A stretch of 58,515 nt of DNA, from positions 1 through 58,515 of the forward strand of contig JAHRVG010000049.1 of the NCBI GenBank assembly GCA_019090795.1, given 5' to 3'. This DNA comes from Paracoccaceae bacterium (lineage in GTDB: Bacteria; Pseudomonadota; Alphaproteobacteria; Rhodobacterales; Rhodobacteraceae). Positions 8,316 to 16,262 of this stretch are shown in pieces (within the stretch, counting starts at the first letter, position 1; each line of letters opens with the position of its first letter). A program made the position numbers and the translations under genes. The notes below the pieces were generated by a model. It saw nothing but the letters and a program-made list of their open reading frames with translations. It was not told where the DNA came from and searched no databases.

Positions 8316-9441
8316 TTGAACTCTCCAGAACCCGTGTGACAATGCGAACTACCTCATTTGCACCATCAAAATGATTCCGCGACGGGGGGTCTTTTCGCAC
8401 GGCCTTTGAAAGACCCGCAAGCAAAGCTTCGGGCGTCAGATCGGCGGTTTTCACAACTGCAAACTGAGAATGCCGGGCAAGGCTCTTGGCACGCAATCCT
8501 TGCTCTACCTCGCCCCCTGCATCGAAGGGTACAAAAACCGCCGGTGTTCCGGTTTGCAGCAAATCCATCGCCGTGTTGTAACCGCACATGGCCACCGCCG
8601 CCGCCGCATGATGTAGCATTTGGCGAAAATCCGGCCGAGTTGGTTCAATGATCGTATGCGCCCCTGCCAACGCCTGAAGCCTGTTGATTTGTTGCGCTGC
8701 ATCCGCCCCCCCAACCAACAAGCGCCAAGGCCGGTTGTCCAGCTTTGCGGCCTCAACCGCCACTGTAAACAAAGCCTCGCCAACACCGCCGCCGCCCGCT
8801 GTGACCAGAACCTCGCCCGCACCGGTACCCAAGGGGTGCGCATCCGGCACCGGCGGCGCGACATATCCGGTATAGGCCAATTTAGCAGACAAAGCGGGCG
8901 TCACGGGCCAACTAGTTTCGAGGGGGGTTTGTTCTGGATCAGAATGGACTAGAACAGCGTCATAGTACTGGGTAATTCTTTGCTCTGTTTGTGTCGCCTT
9001 TTCAGGTTTGGAAGGGGGCGCTAGTATATCGCGGATAGAGCAGAATACCCGCGGTCTGCGAGGCAGGGAATGCGCTGTTTTCAACATCGCAGTGAACTCG
9101 GCGGCCAGAATACGGCGGCCAAAGGGGAAAAGTTCAGTAATCAGAACGTCCGGTGTAGTTTCCCGCAATATCCGGCACAGAGTATCCACACGATCTTGCA
9201 GATAGTGCTGATTGACCGGCCTGTTTTCCGCATCCAGCAAATGGGTAAAATTCACCCCATCGGATTTAACTGGTGGCAGTTGATGCAGCGTGACACCGCT
9301 GTAATCCAGATTGGCAACGCCCCCGCCGCCAGAAACCAGATCAACCGAATGGCCCTGCCGTGCAAATGCTCGGCCAAGGGTCAATGCGCGGCTTAAATGG
9401 CCGGTGCCCAATAAATGGGTGACACAGATCAGAACACGCAT
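8308..9441 (-). CDS. GT28/MurG-like glycosyltransferase
   Basis: A 377-residue GT-B fold glycosyltransferase. The N-terminal glycine-rich loop is THLLGTGHLSRAL. The C-terminal donor-binding domain shows VTAGGGGVGEAL and AMCGYNTAMDLL, followed by a Pro-Val-Phe-Val-Pro segment, as in MurG-related enzymes that use nucleotide sugars. Start: ATG at 9441, four bases after the stop of the phosphatase gene; the longer reading frame to 9501 would overlap that gene and does not resemble the family. The same loop and GGYNT-type motif occur in the first gene of this operon (12361-13680), so the two are probably paralogues. Sugar specificity cannot be read from the sequence. Confidence 0.82.
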   Translation of the reverse strand: MRVLICVTHLLGTGHLSRALTLGRAFARQGHSVDLVSGGGGVANLDYSGVTLHQLPPVKSDGVNFTHLLDAENRPVNQHYLQDRVDTLCRILRETTPDVLITELFPFGRRILAAEFTAMLKTAHSLPRRPRVFCSIRDILAPPSKPEKATQTEQRITQYYDAVLVHSDPEQTPLETSWPVTPALSAKLAYTGYVAPPVPDAHPLGTGAGEVLVTAGGGGVGEALFTVAVEAAKLDNRPWRLLVGGADAAQQINRLQALAGAHTIIEPTRPDFRQMLHHAAAAVAMCGYNTAMDLLQTGTPAVFVPFDAGGEVEQGLRAKSLARHSQFAVVKTADLTPEALLAGLSKAVRKDPPSRNHFDGANEVVRIVTRVLESSID

Positions 9442-9445
9442 GTTA

Positions 9446-10024
9446 TCATCGCTCCAACAGTCTCTCCGGTACAGCCGTGTGTTGCAGTGTCCCGTTATCA
9501 ATATCTATTATAAACAGATGGTTACGCTTTACTTTGAAACTAGGTTCACCCTGAAACTCCCACCCTGTAGCCATTGCCAGAAGAACCCGCATGATACCGA
9601 TATGACAGACGGCCACAGTGTCTTGATCTAGCGTATCAAGCCATCCCAGCAACCGCTGTCGAACCTGCGCCGGGCTCTCGCCGTTGGGCGGGTGGTAATC
9701 CCAGCCCCAATCCTCCAGATCACGAAACCCGGAGCAGGGATCGGCCCTTAGATCAATGCCTTTTAGGCCCTCCCAGTCGCCCCAATCCATCTCGGTCAGC
9801 GCGGCAATTTCCACTGGCGCATGTACGGTAATCAACTCCGCGGTCTGCACCGCACGGCGCAAGGGGCTAGAAACCAGCGCCGCCTTTCGCCACCTTTCCG
9901 GCAGGACAAGGCGCGACAGTTCAGCAACCGCGCCCTCGTCCAGCGGAATATCCGTGCGCCCCTGTATCTGCCCAAGGCGATTCCACGCGGTGTGGCCGTG
10001 GCGGATCAGTGCCAAACGTATCAT
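9446..10024 (-). CDS. Histidine phosphatase family protein
   Basis: A 192-residue phosphoglycerate-mutase-like histidine phosphatase. The catalytic LIRHGHTAWNRLGQIQGRTD is at the N-terminus, and SSPLRRAVQTAE and the second His region AVCHIGIMRVLLA follow at their expected places. The family acts on phosphorylated sugars, cofactor precursors (CobC) or proteins. Start: ATG at 10024 in an ATGA overlap with the preceding glycosyltransferase, giving the standard short N-terminus. Lying in the middle of a glycosyltransferase operon, it more plausibly acts on a sugar phosphate or glycolipid phosphate than on cobalamin precursors, but this rests on context only. Confidence 0.85.
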   Translation of the reverse strand: MIRLALIRHGHTAWNRLGQIQGRTDIPLDEGAVAELSRLVLPERWRKAALVSSPLRRAVQTAELITVHAPVEIAALTEMDWGDWEGLKGIDLRADPCSGFRDLEDWGWDYHPPNGESPAQVRQRLLGWLDTLDQDTVAVCHIGIMRVLLAMATGWEFQGEPSFKVKRNHLFIIDIDNGTLQHTAVPERLLER

Positions 10025-11121
10025 TTCCGCTCCCTTAGCAAGCGTTGAAACTCCTGCTCTAACTTCAGCGAAGCCGCCGGGCGCAAGTGGTTCTTTGTTA
10101 TATAGTCTCTTGCCGCTATTTGTGCCAGCTTCCACCGCTTCCGATCCAGCAACAATGCGTCAACTGCGGCTGCAAATTCTTGGGGCTGACCCAGCGGAAC
10201 CAACACCCCACCCGCACCAACAACATCTCGAACGCCGGGGCGATCCTGTGCCACAACGGGCAATCCGTGCGACTGAGCCTCCAGATAAACCATGCCAAAG
10301 GCCTCGTTTACACCGGGCCAGACGAACAAGTTGGCATGGGCCATTTGATCCGCCACTTCGGCACCTGAAAGCTGCCCGAGAAACCGGACCCGCGCCCCAA
10401 ACGGAGCGAACAATTCCTGCACTCTGGTTTGCGCCGACCCATCGCCTACCACATGCAACTGCCACTGCGTTTTTGAGTGGTGAAGCGTGTCGGCCAACAG
10501 CTCATATGATGCCAGTTTATCGCCTTCTCGCAACATTCCAACCACCAGCAACACCGGGGGCCCATCATTTCCGATGGTTGTTTCAGGCAGGGAATCGCGG
10601 TTCAAAAATGGCGGCAGGTTCAGCAAAGACTGCGCTTGTGTTTGACCGGCTATTAACGCCGGTTTATCGCGATCTGTCATGTAGAAAATACTATCAGCCG
10701 CATCACAGGCTGCCTCGGCCTGTTTCGCAAATTCTGCCCACGGCCCGTACAAACGTTTTGGAGAGCGGCTCGCCTCTATTAAAACATAGGGAATTTTCAA
10801 CGCCCTGGTGATCTGGGGCCCCAGTAAATCCGGCGCTTTATAGTAGTTGTGATAGGTCACCCAGATCTGCCAGTCTTGGGCCTGTGGCAGTTGTAAAATG
10901 CGGTCGGCTTCTTGTGCAGCAGCTGCCAGAATTTTCCGTTGAACTGTGGCGTCCCCTGCACCGTCACGGCTGCGAAATTCGGAAACCAGATCTACCTTTG
11001 GCGTGGATGACATCCCCATCAATGCCGCCATCAACCCCTGCGCCATGGCTCGATCCCCGGAAGGAACCGGATGGTTTGGCGATTTCATTGGTGCGTAAAA
11101 AGCAATCCGGTTTGGCGTCAT
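10021..11121 (-). CDS. Family 4 glycosyltransferase
   Basis: A 366-residue GT-B retaining glycosyltransferase. The donor-site region is EAFGMVYLEAQSHGLPVVA with the E-x7-E pair, preceded by VRFLGQLSGAEVADQMAHAN and VWPG. The N-terminal acceptor domain begins RIAFYAPMKSPNHPVPSGDR, typical of GT4 enzymes. Start: ATG at 11121, one base after the upstream TGA; a TTG five codons earlier (11136) is possible. Second of two GT4 genes placed head to tail, both flanked by GT28-like genes. It is cytoplasmic or membrane-peripheral and probably adds one hexose-type residue to a growing glycan; the sugar is unknown. Confidence 0.85.
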   Translation of the reverse strand: MTPNRIAFYAPMKSPNHPVPSGDRAMAQGLMAALMGMSSTPKVDLVSEFRSRDGAGDATVQRKILAAAAQEADRILQLPQAQDWQIWVTYHNYYKAPDLLGPQITRALKIPYVLIEASRSPKRLYGPWAEFAKQAEAACDAADSIFYMTDRDKPALIAGQTQAQSLLNLPPFLNRDSLPETTIGNDGPPVLLVVGMLREGDKLASYELLADTLHHSKTQWQLHVVGDGSAQTRVQELFAPFGARVRFLGQLSGAEVADQMAHANLFVWPGVNEAFGMVYLEAQSHGLPVVAQDRPGVRDVVGAGGVLVPLGQPQEFAAAVDALLLDRKRWKLAQIAARDYITKNHLRPAASLKLEQEFQRLLRERK

Positions 11122-11122
11122 A

Positions 11123-12364
11123 TCAGACCCCGTCAATGATTGCGTCCAACCGCCGCGTCAGTTGGTCAATTCCCTTTTGCACCCCAAACTCCGCCCGCAG
11201 CCGCTTGAGGGCAGCGGTTGCCATCGCTTTGCGCCTATCCCCGTCAGCAGCCATTGATTGCATTGCCTCGGCGATTTCTGCAGGGTCATCGTTCACCAGC
11301 AAGCCATGGGTACCACTGTCGATAAATTCCGGTATCGCAGAAACCGGAGTTGAGAGGATAGGCAGCATTTGTGATGCGGCCTCCATCAGCACATTGGGCA
11401 GACCGTCACGATCCCCATCAGAGGCAACGCGTGAGGGCAGAACAAACAAATCAGCATCGCGCATGGCGGCAATGACTTCGGGCTGATCACAGGCCCCTTG
11501 CCAAGTGATACGGGTGGTCAGGTTCAAACGTTCCGCGTGGGCTTGCATCTGATCGTTCAGGGAACCGCCACCAATATGGGTCCAGTGCCAATCCAAGCTA
11601 TCTGGCAACAGCGCCAGCGCATCAATCAGGCGGTCAAAGCCTTTCTTTTCAACCAGACGCCCCACAGACATCATGTGAAATTTGCCACCAGATGGAAACG
11701 CTCTTTTTGGCGGTTCTGGAAAGCGAGTCAGATCAAGACCATGATACAACAATTCCATATTGTCGGAATTATGAGCCAGCCCTTGCAAATATTCAGCCCC
11801 GAAACCGGTGCAAGTGACCCCGAACGCGGCCCCATCTGTACCGCCGGACAATTTTTCGCGCAACTCCCACTCCGGCGATGTCCAGATGTCTTTGGCATGC
11901 GCAGAGAAGCTCCACGGGATGGCGCGCATGATGGCGGCATAACGGGCGACAGAGGAGGGTGTGTGCAGGAAATGGGCATAGAGGGCTTGGGTCTCGGTAG
12001 GCAATTCCTGCGCCATTACGCAGGCCTGACCAAAGCGGCGGATGCGGTTTCGGGTTCGATCACGGCGAAAATCCTTGGCCCAGATCTGGCGCGCCAGACG
12101 ATAGCCCGGAAGCTTGCGGCAGGCTAGCCAAGCACGCATAACCCGCAGCGGTTCCTGATGTAGATATTCTGGCAGATAGCGCACTCTGGCGCTGATCTGA
12201 TCGTGCAAGGGGTGGCGTTTTTTGTCGGTAGGAAATCGCAGGGACCAAATATCAAACGGCCTGCCACTACGTTCCAGCGCGGCCAGCTCTTGCGCAATAA
12301 AGGTCTCAGACAGGCGCGGCCAGCCCTTGACCACTACCGCCAAAGCAGGGTGTTTTTCGGTCAT
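11123..12364 (-). CDS. Family 4 glycosyltransferase
   Basis: A 413-residue GT4-type enzyme. Acceptor-domain start LAVVVKGWPRLSETFIAQEL is characteristic of exopolysaccharide and lipopolysaccharide transferases. The C-terminal half has MMSVGRLVEKKGFDRLIDAL (about 240-259) and RDGLPNVLMEAASQMLP with the E-x7-E-like acidic pair. The ATG overlaps the stop of the preceding gene (ATGA), so translation is coupled. It shares the N-terminal KGWPRLSETFI pattern with amylovoran/colanic acid type transferases, which supports a surface-glycan role. Specificity cannot be assigned. Confidence 0.86.
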   Translation of the reverse strand: MTEKHPALAVVVKGWPRLSETFIAQELAALERSGRPFDIWSLRFPTDKKRHPLHDQISARVRYLPEYLHQEPLRVMRAWLACRKLPGYRLARQIWAKDFRRDRTRNRIRRFGQACVMAQELPTETQALYAHFLHTPSSVARYAAIMRAIPWSFSAHAKDIWTSPEWELREKLSGGTDGAAFGVTCTGFGAEYLQGLAHNSDNMELLYHGLDLTRFPEPPKRAFPSGGKFHMMSVGRLVEKKGFDRLIDALALLPDSLDWHWTHIGGGSLNDQMQAHAERLNLTTRITWQGACDQPEVIAAMRDADLFVLPSRVASDGDRDGLPNVLMEAASQMLPILSTPVSAIPEFIDSGTHGLLVNDDPAEIAEAMQSMAADGDRRKAMATAALKRLRAEFGVQKGIDQLTRRLDAIIDGV

Positions 12365-13680
12365 GCGGTCGCCTTGATCGATTCCGGTTGCAACAGGACA
12401 TCAACCCGTTCAACAATGTATTCCAACCCTGTTAACAAATCAGGGTACTTGCTGGTCGAGGGCGGTTTCTGGTTGGGCAGGTCTCGGATTGCCGCAACCA
12501 TCACCGCCGCAGAAGTGCCATCCCTATCCGGATCAAGCATGCGCACCAGTGACAATTCTTCGGCCCGTGACGCCCGGATGTATTGTTCCAGCCGGGGGGT
12601 TTTTCGGGGCATGATTATCGCCGGTTTGTCAAAAGAAAGAATTTCACAAAACGTGTTGTAACCGCCCATAGCAATCACGCCCTGCGCCCCTGCCATCAGG
12701 CTTTCCATGCGCGAGTCAAAACCCAAGCTTACAACACGGCCATTCAGGGCCTCGACCCGTTCTTCAAATTCAACCCGTGTCTGCCCTGACAGGAACGGCC
12801 CGTAAATAATATGCGCGCGCGGGGTTAGCGTCGGATCTGTTTCATAGGCCTGCAAAACCTGATCCACCAGCAACTCACCATCGCCACCACCGCCGGGTGT
12901 TACCAAAATATACGGTTCCTCGTCACGTTCTGCCTGCCCCCAGCTATCGCGACGCAAGTAACCGGTCCAATGCATCCGCTCGTCCACAGAAGGCGGGTAA
13001 TCCAAACCTTGCAACGGATTATAGATATTACGCAGACCATATACCCAGATTTCATCATAAAACTGCGCCATGGCTGAAACCGCGCCTTTGCGATCCCACT
13101 CCTCTGCCAGCGCTTTGGCATCATCCAGCACGTCGCGCAGGCCCAGCACAATTTTTGTATTGGTGTTTTCCTTGAGCCACTCCAGCGATTGCAGTAACTC
13201 ACCCCGAAAACCCGTGGGTTCTTTATCAACAATCACCAGATCTGGCACAAACTTCTCAACTGCAGTGCGGATCAGACCTGCGCGCAGGGCCGTTGTTTCG
13301 TCAATGTCCAGCCCCAAGGCCTCGGATACATACGACCCGTCGGTCAGTTTGGTCACGCCGGGCAAGCGAATGTGATCCACTCGCTCAGGAAAAGTAAACC
13401 GCCCGGCCACAGGCGACCCAGTTAGAATCAACGCAGACAGATGATCGTTCGCTTTTGTTAACGCCCCCGCGATTGTACGTGAGCGGCGCAAATGACCCAG
13501 CCCGAAAGTGTCGTGGCTGTAGAGCAACACACGAGGAGCAGGAGTCTCGGGAAACCTGCCAGCGCTGTGGTCCGAATACTGCAATCTTTGGCCCTTCACT
13601 TCCCTATGCGCGCACTGCAATAAGCGGAGTAGCGCCTGAACCCGCATCATACTGCCTGTTTCAGTTAACGCTATGGCCAT
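12361..13680 (-). CDS. GT28-like glycosyltransferase (COG4671-like), first gene of operon
   Basis: A 439-residue GT-B enzyme resembling the predicted glycosyltransferases of COG4671. The acceptor-domain loop is SHDTFGLGHLRRSR (about 54-67). The donor domain contains VTPGGGGDGELL and AMGGYNTFCEIL followed by PAIIMPRKTPRLEQ. The N-terminal 45 residues before VLLYSHD are not conserved-looking and may be over-long: ATGs at 13650 and 13647 follow an AGG and are good alternative starts. It opens a seven-gene minus-strand operon; the 244 bp upstream are shared with the divergent mscS gene and must hold both promoters. It is related to the fifth gene downstream (8308-9441). Confidence 0.82.
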   Translation of the reverse strand: MAIALTETGSMMRVQALLRLLQCAHREVKGQRLQYSDHSAGRFPETPAPRVLLYSHDTFGLGHLRRSRTIAGALTKANDHLSALILTGSPVAGRFTFPERVDHIRLPGVTKLTDGSYVSEALGLDIDETTALRAGLIRTAVEKFVPDLVIVDKEPTGFRGELLQSLEWLKENTNTKIVLGLRDVLDDAKALAEEWDRKGAVSAMAQFYDEIWVYGLRNIYNPLQGLDYPPSVDERMHWTGYLRRDSWGQAERDEEPYILVTPGGGGDGELLVDQVLQAYETDPTLTPRAHIIYGPFLSGQTRVEFEERVEALNGRVVSLGFDSRMESLMAGAQGVIAMGGYNTFCEILSFDKPAIIMPRKTPRLEQYIRASRAEELSLVRMLDPDRDGTSAAVMVAAIRDLPNQKPPSTSKYPDLLTGLEYIVERVDVLLQPESIKATA

Positions 13681-13924
13681 TTAGCGCATTTATTGGGGAA
13701 AATGGCCTATTTTTTACCTCGGCTGATCAAAATGTAACGGGTGCCCTTGCGACACAATTAACAAGTTCTCACTTGGAAATTTCCACTGTTTAATTCCTGT
13801 CACATTGTCTTGACGCGCGGTTACATTAAATAGATTTTACAATTCCGCCATTACTGCAGATAATCGCCCCCAATCCAGACAGCATCATTCCAGACGGCTG
13901 CAACAGAAAATGCAAGGAACCCAC

Positions 13925-16231
13925 ATGCTTTTGATGCGACTTGGCCGATTGGTTTTAGCAACCGTGGTGGTATTATTGCTGGCACTTCCGGTTGCGGCAC
14001 AAGAATCAGCCAATCCGATGGCTGATATCGTAAAATCCGCAACCGATGCGGGAATGAAAGTTATCGTCATTGAGGGCAGCGGAACAAGTGCCACAGTAGA
14101 AGCCAAAGCAGAGACCGCCCATGAATCTATGATGATGAGCACCCAAAAGAAGATGGATGCCTTTTGGGAAAAACTGTCTCTTCGTTTAAGCCGTGCACCG
14201 GCACTGATCGAAGAAGTAATCTATATTACCAACTACGCCAGCCCCACAGGACATTTTTCGCATTACTTTGTCATCCTGATCTGGATATTGGCGCTCTTAC
14301 TTATCTCAGAGCAAATTATTCGCCATGGCGTGGGCCGTAGGTTTTTTGGAGAGTGGTTTATCGGGCTGCAAACCGAAAATCCCATTGGGTATACGCAAAA
14401 ATTGCCAATCCTGTTAACCCGTAGCTTAATGGCCGTAGTTTCGCTGACTATGGTTGTGCTGATTTCCTATGCACTGGGTCGGCTGTTTTTTGGTAAAGCA
14501 GACAATGATATAGTGCGCCTAACCGTGGCGTATATTTATGCAAGTTATTTCTCATCTCGCGGCATTGTATTTCTGTGGCGCATGATATTGGCACCCTATC
14601 TTGAGCAATACCGGATACCCCATTTTTCTGATACCGACGCACGCAAGCTGTATTACTGGCTGCTGACCGTTTCCAGTTTTGCGATTGTGGCGCTGAATTT
14701 TGTAAGCTGGATACAAGAGCTGGGCGTTGGCTACGACATTCATGCACTGTTGAATTCAGCGCTTACATTTCTAGTCGTCGTGATGAATATTGCCATGGTC
14801 ATTGCTAACTACAGAGCTATTTCCAACGCCATCCTGAATGGTGAAAACCTGCGAGAGGTATCCATTGCCGCACAGTTTTTTTCGCGTGCCTGGGCACCTG
14901 CTGTCATTCTCTATTTCTTTGTCGCTTGGGGGGAAATGACCTATCGGCTGGTCATGAACTTTCCCTTGGCGACCTCTTTGATAACAGGGTTTTACGGAAT
15001 ACTTTTGGCGGTTCTGGTGGCCTATGGTTTAGTAGGTTACATTATTGAGCGGATATTCAACCGTCGCCGCATGCTAGAAGCAATGCGCTTGCAAGCTTTG
15101 GAATCCGAACAAGAGGAAGGCGAAGATACGCCCTCGGCCGAGGCCACAGTTAACGACGCCCCGCTGCGCACACATAAAATGCGAACTTTTGAGGATTTGT
15201 CCCGCCGCCTTGCCAATATTTTAGCCCTGTTTGCCGGCGCTTGGGCTTTATCAATGATTTGGCGCATTGATATAGATATGGTGAGCATAGTATCCGCCCA
15301 ACGCAGCTATGATCTCGCCTTTGTCCTGTTGATTGGCTATATTGTTTATCACACTGTACGCATCTGGATGGACCAGAAAATCGAGGAAGAAGGCGGCGGC
15401 GATGTCGAGGTCGCCCCCGGTGACGAAGGCGGCGCCGCCGGTTCGTCCCGGCTGGCCACCTTGCTGCCGTTGTTCCGGAACTTCGTGCTCATTGTGATTG
15501 CTGTTACCGTTGGTTTGATTGCCCTAACCGATTTGGGTATCAACGTGGCCCCGCTGTTTGCTGGTGCGGGTGTTGTCGGTCTGGCCATCGGTTTTGGCGC
15601 GCAAACGCTGGTGCGGGATATTCTTTCGGGCGCGTTTTACCTGTTTGATGACGCCTTTCGTAAAGGCGAGTACATCGACATTGGCAACGTAAAAGGAACG
15701 GTTGAACGGGTGTCGGCCCGCTCGTTTCAATTGCGCCATCACCTTGGCCCCTTGCACACTGTGCCATTTGGTGAAATCCAGTTTCTCACCAATTTTTCCC
15801 GTGATTGGGTAATGATGAAACTGCCCCTGCGCGTGACCTATGACACGGATGTGGAAAAGGTGCGCAAACTGGTGAAAAAGCTAGGGCTGGAATTGCTGGA
15901 AGACGAGGTGGTCGGTTCACAATTCCTGCAACCGCTGAAATCACAAGGCGTGATTGAAATGCAAGACAGCGCCATGATAATCCGGGTCAAGTTCATGACT
16001 AAACCTGGGGATCAGTGGATATTGCGCAAACGGGTCTATCAGGAAATCCGTGACCTGTTTGAGCGCGAAGGCATCAAGTTTGCCCACAAAGAGGTTACAG
16101 TTCGGCTGGCCGATGGCAACAAGGTTGCCGACCTGACCGAGGAAGAGAAACAAACCATCAGCGCCGCCGCGCTGGCAGAAGAAGAGCCGCCTGTCGGCGC
16201 CAAGAAAGGCAGCAGCGGTGATGACCGATAA
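13925..16231 (+). CDS. Large MscS-family mechanosensitive channel
   Basis: A 768-residue mechanosensitive channel. A signal peptide (hydrophobic run ending LALPVAAQ) leads to a periplasmic segment, then a long series of membrane helices (about 85-500) as in the large MscK/YbiO/Ynai-type channels. The conserved pore-lining helix and beta domain begin near residue 548 (GLAIGFGAQTLVRDILSG, then FRKGEYIDIG). The C-terminal cytoplasmic domain runs to the end with a Glu- and Lys-rich tail. Start: ATG at 13925 with AAGGA six bases upstream; an ATG five codons earlier lacks such a site. The channel releases solutes on osmotic downshock. Divergent from the glycosyltransferase operon; convergent with an ABC importer. 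Confidence 0.9.
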   Translation: MLLMRLGRLVLATVVVLLLALPVAAQESANPMADIVKSATDAGMKVIVIEGSGTSATVEAKAETAHESMMMSTQKKMDAFWEKLSLRLSRAPALIEEVIYITNYASPTGHFSHYFVILIWILALLLISEQIIRHGVGRRFFGEWFIGLQTENPIGYTQKLPILLTRSLMAVVSLTMVVLISYALGRLFFGKADNDIVRLTVAYIYASYFSSRGIVFLWRMILAPYLEQYRIPHFSDTDARKLYYWLLTVSSFAIVALNFVSWIQELGVGYDIHALLNSALTFLVVVMNIAMVIANYRAISNAILNGENLREVSIAAQFFSRAWAPAVILYFFVAWGEMTYRLVMNFPLATSLITGFYGILLAVLVAYGLVGYIIERIFNRRRMLEAMRLQALESEQEEGEDTPSAEATVNDAPLRTHKMRTFEDLSRRLANILALFAGAWALSMIWRIDIDMVSIVSAQRSYDLAFVLLIGYIVYHTVRIWMDQKIEEEGGGDVEVAPGDEGGAAGSSRLATLLPLFRNFVLIVIAVTVGLIALTDLGINVAPLFAGAGVVGLAIGFGAQTLVRDILSGAFYLFDDAFRKGEYIDIGNVKGTVERVSARSFQLRHHLGPLHTVPFGEIQFLTNFSRDWVMMKLPLRVTYDTDVEKVRKLVKKLGLELLEDEVVGSQFLQPLKSQGVIEMQDSAMIIRVKFMTKPGDQWILRKRVYQEIRDLFEREGIKFAHKEVTVRLADGNKVADLTEEEKQTISAAALAEEEPPVGAKKGSSGDDR

Positions 16232-16262
16232 AGTATCCGTCTTGATCAAGACGGATACTTTA
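16229..16262. terminator. 34-nt perfect palindrome, bidirectional terminator containing both stops
   Basis: The 34 bases form a perfect inverted repeat (each arm 17 nt, centred on TTGATCAA). The first three bases are the TAA stop of mscS and the last three, read on the other strand, are the TAA of the ABC permease gene. CGA and TCG flanking bases extend the stem after a one-base bulge. RNA from either strand would fold into the same hairpin ending in CUUUA. No long U-run follows. A shared bidirectional terminator or mRNA 3'-end stabiliser is the simplest reading. Confidence 0.7.

Noticed and set aside
8316-8342. Longer N-terminus of the deacetylase-like protein from the TTG at 8342
   Set aside because: The TTG at 8315 has a better placed GGAGAG site and smaller overlap with the preceding gene, although the longer form cannot be excluded.
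9756-10811. 351-codon plus-strand open frame opposite the phosphatase and a glycosyltransferase
   Set aside because: It is antisense to two genes with clear motifs, is rich in Arg and Pro as expected for a shadow frame, and resembles no family.
13810-13836. Promoter for mscS (TTGACG ... TAGATT)
   Set aside because: The spacing is only 15 bases and the -10 is weak, so I did not list it.
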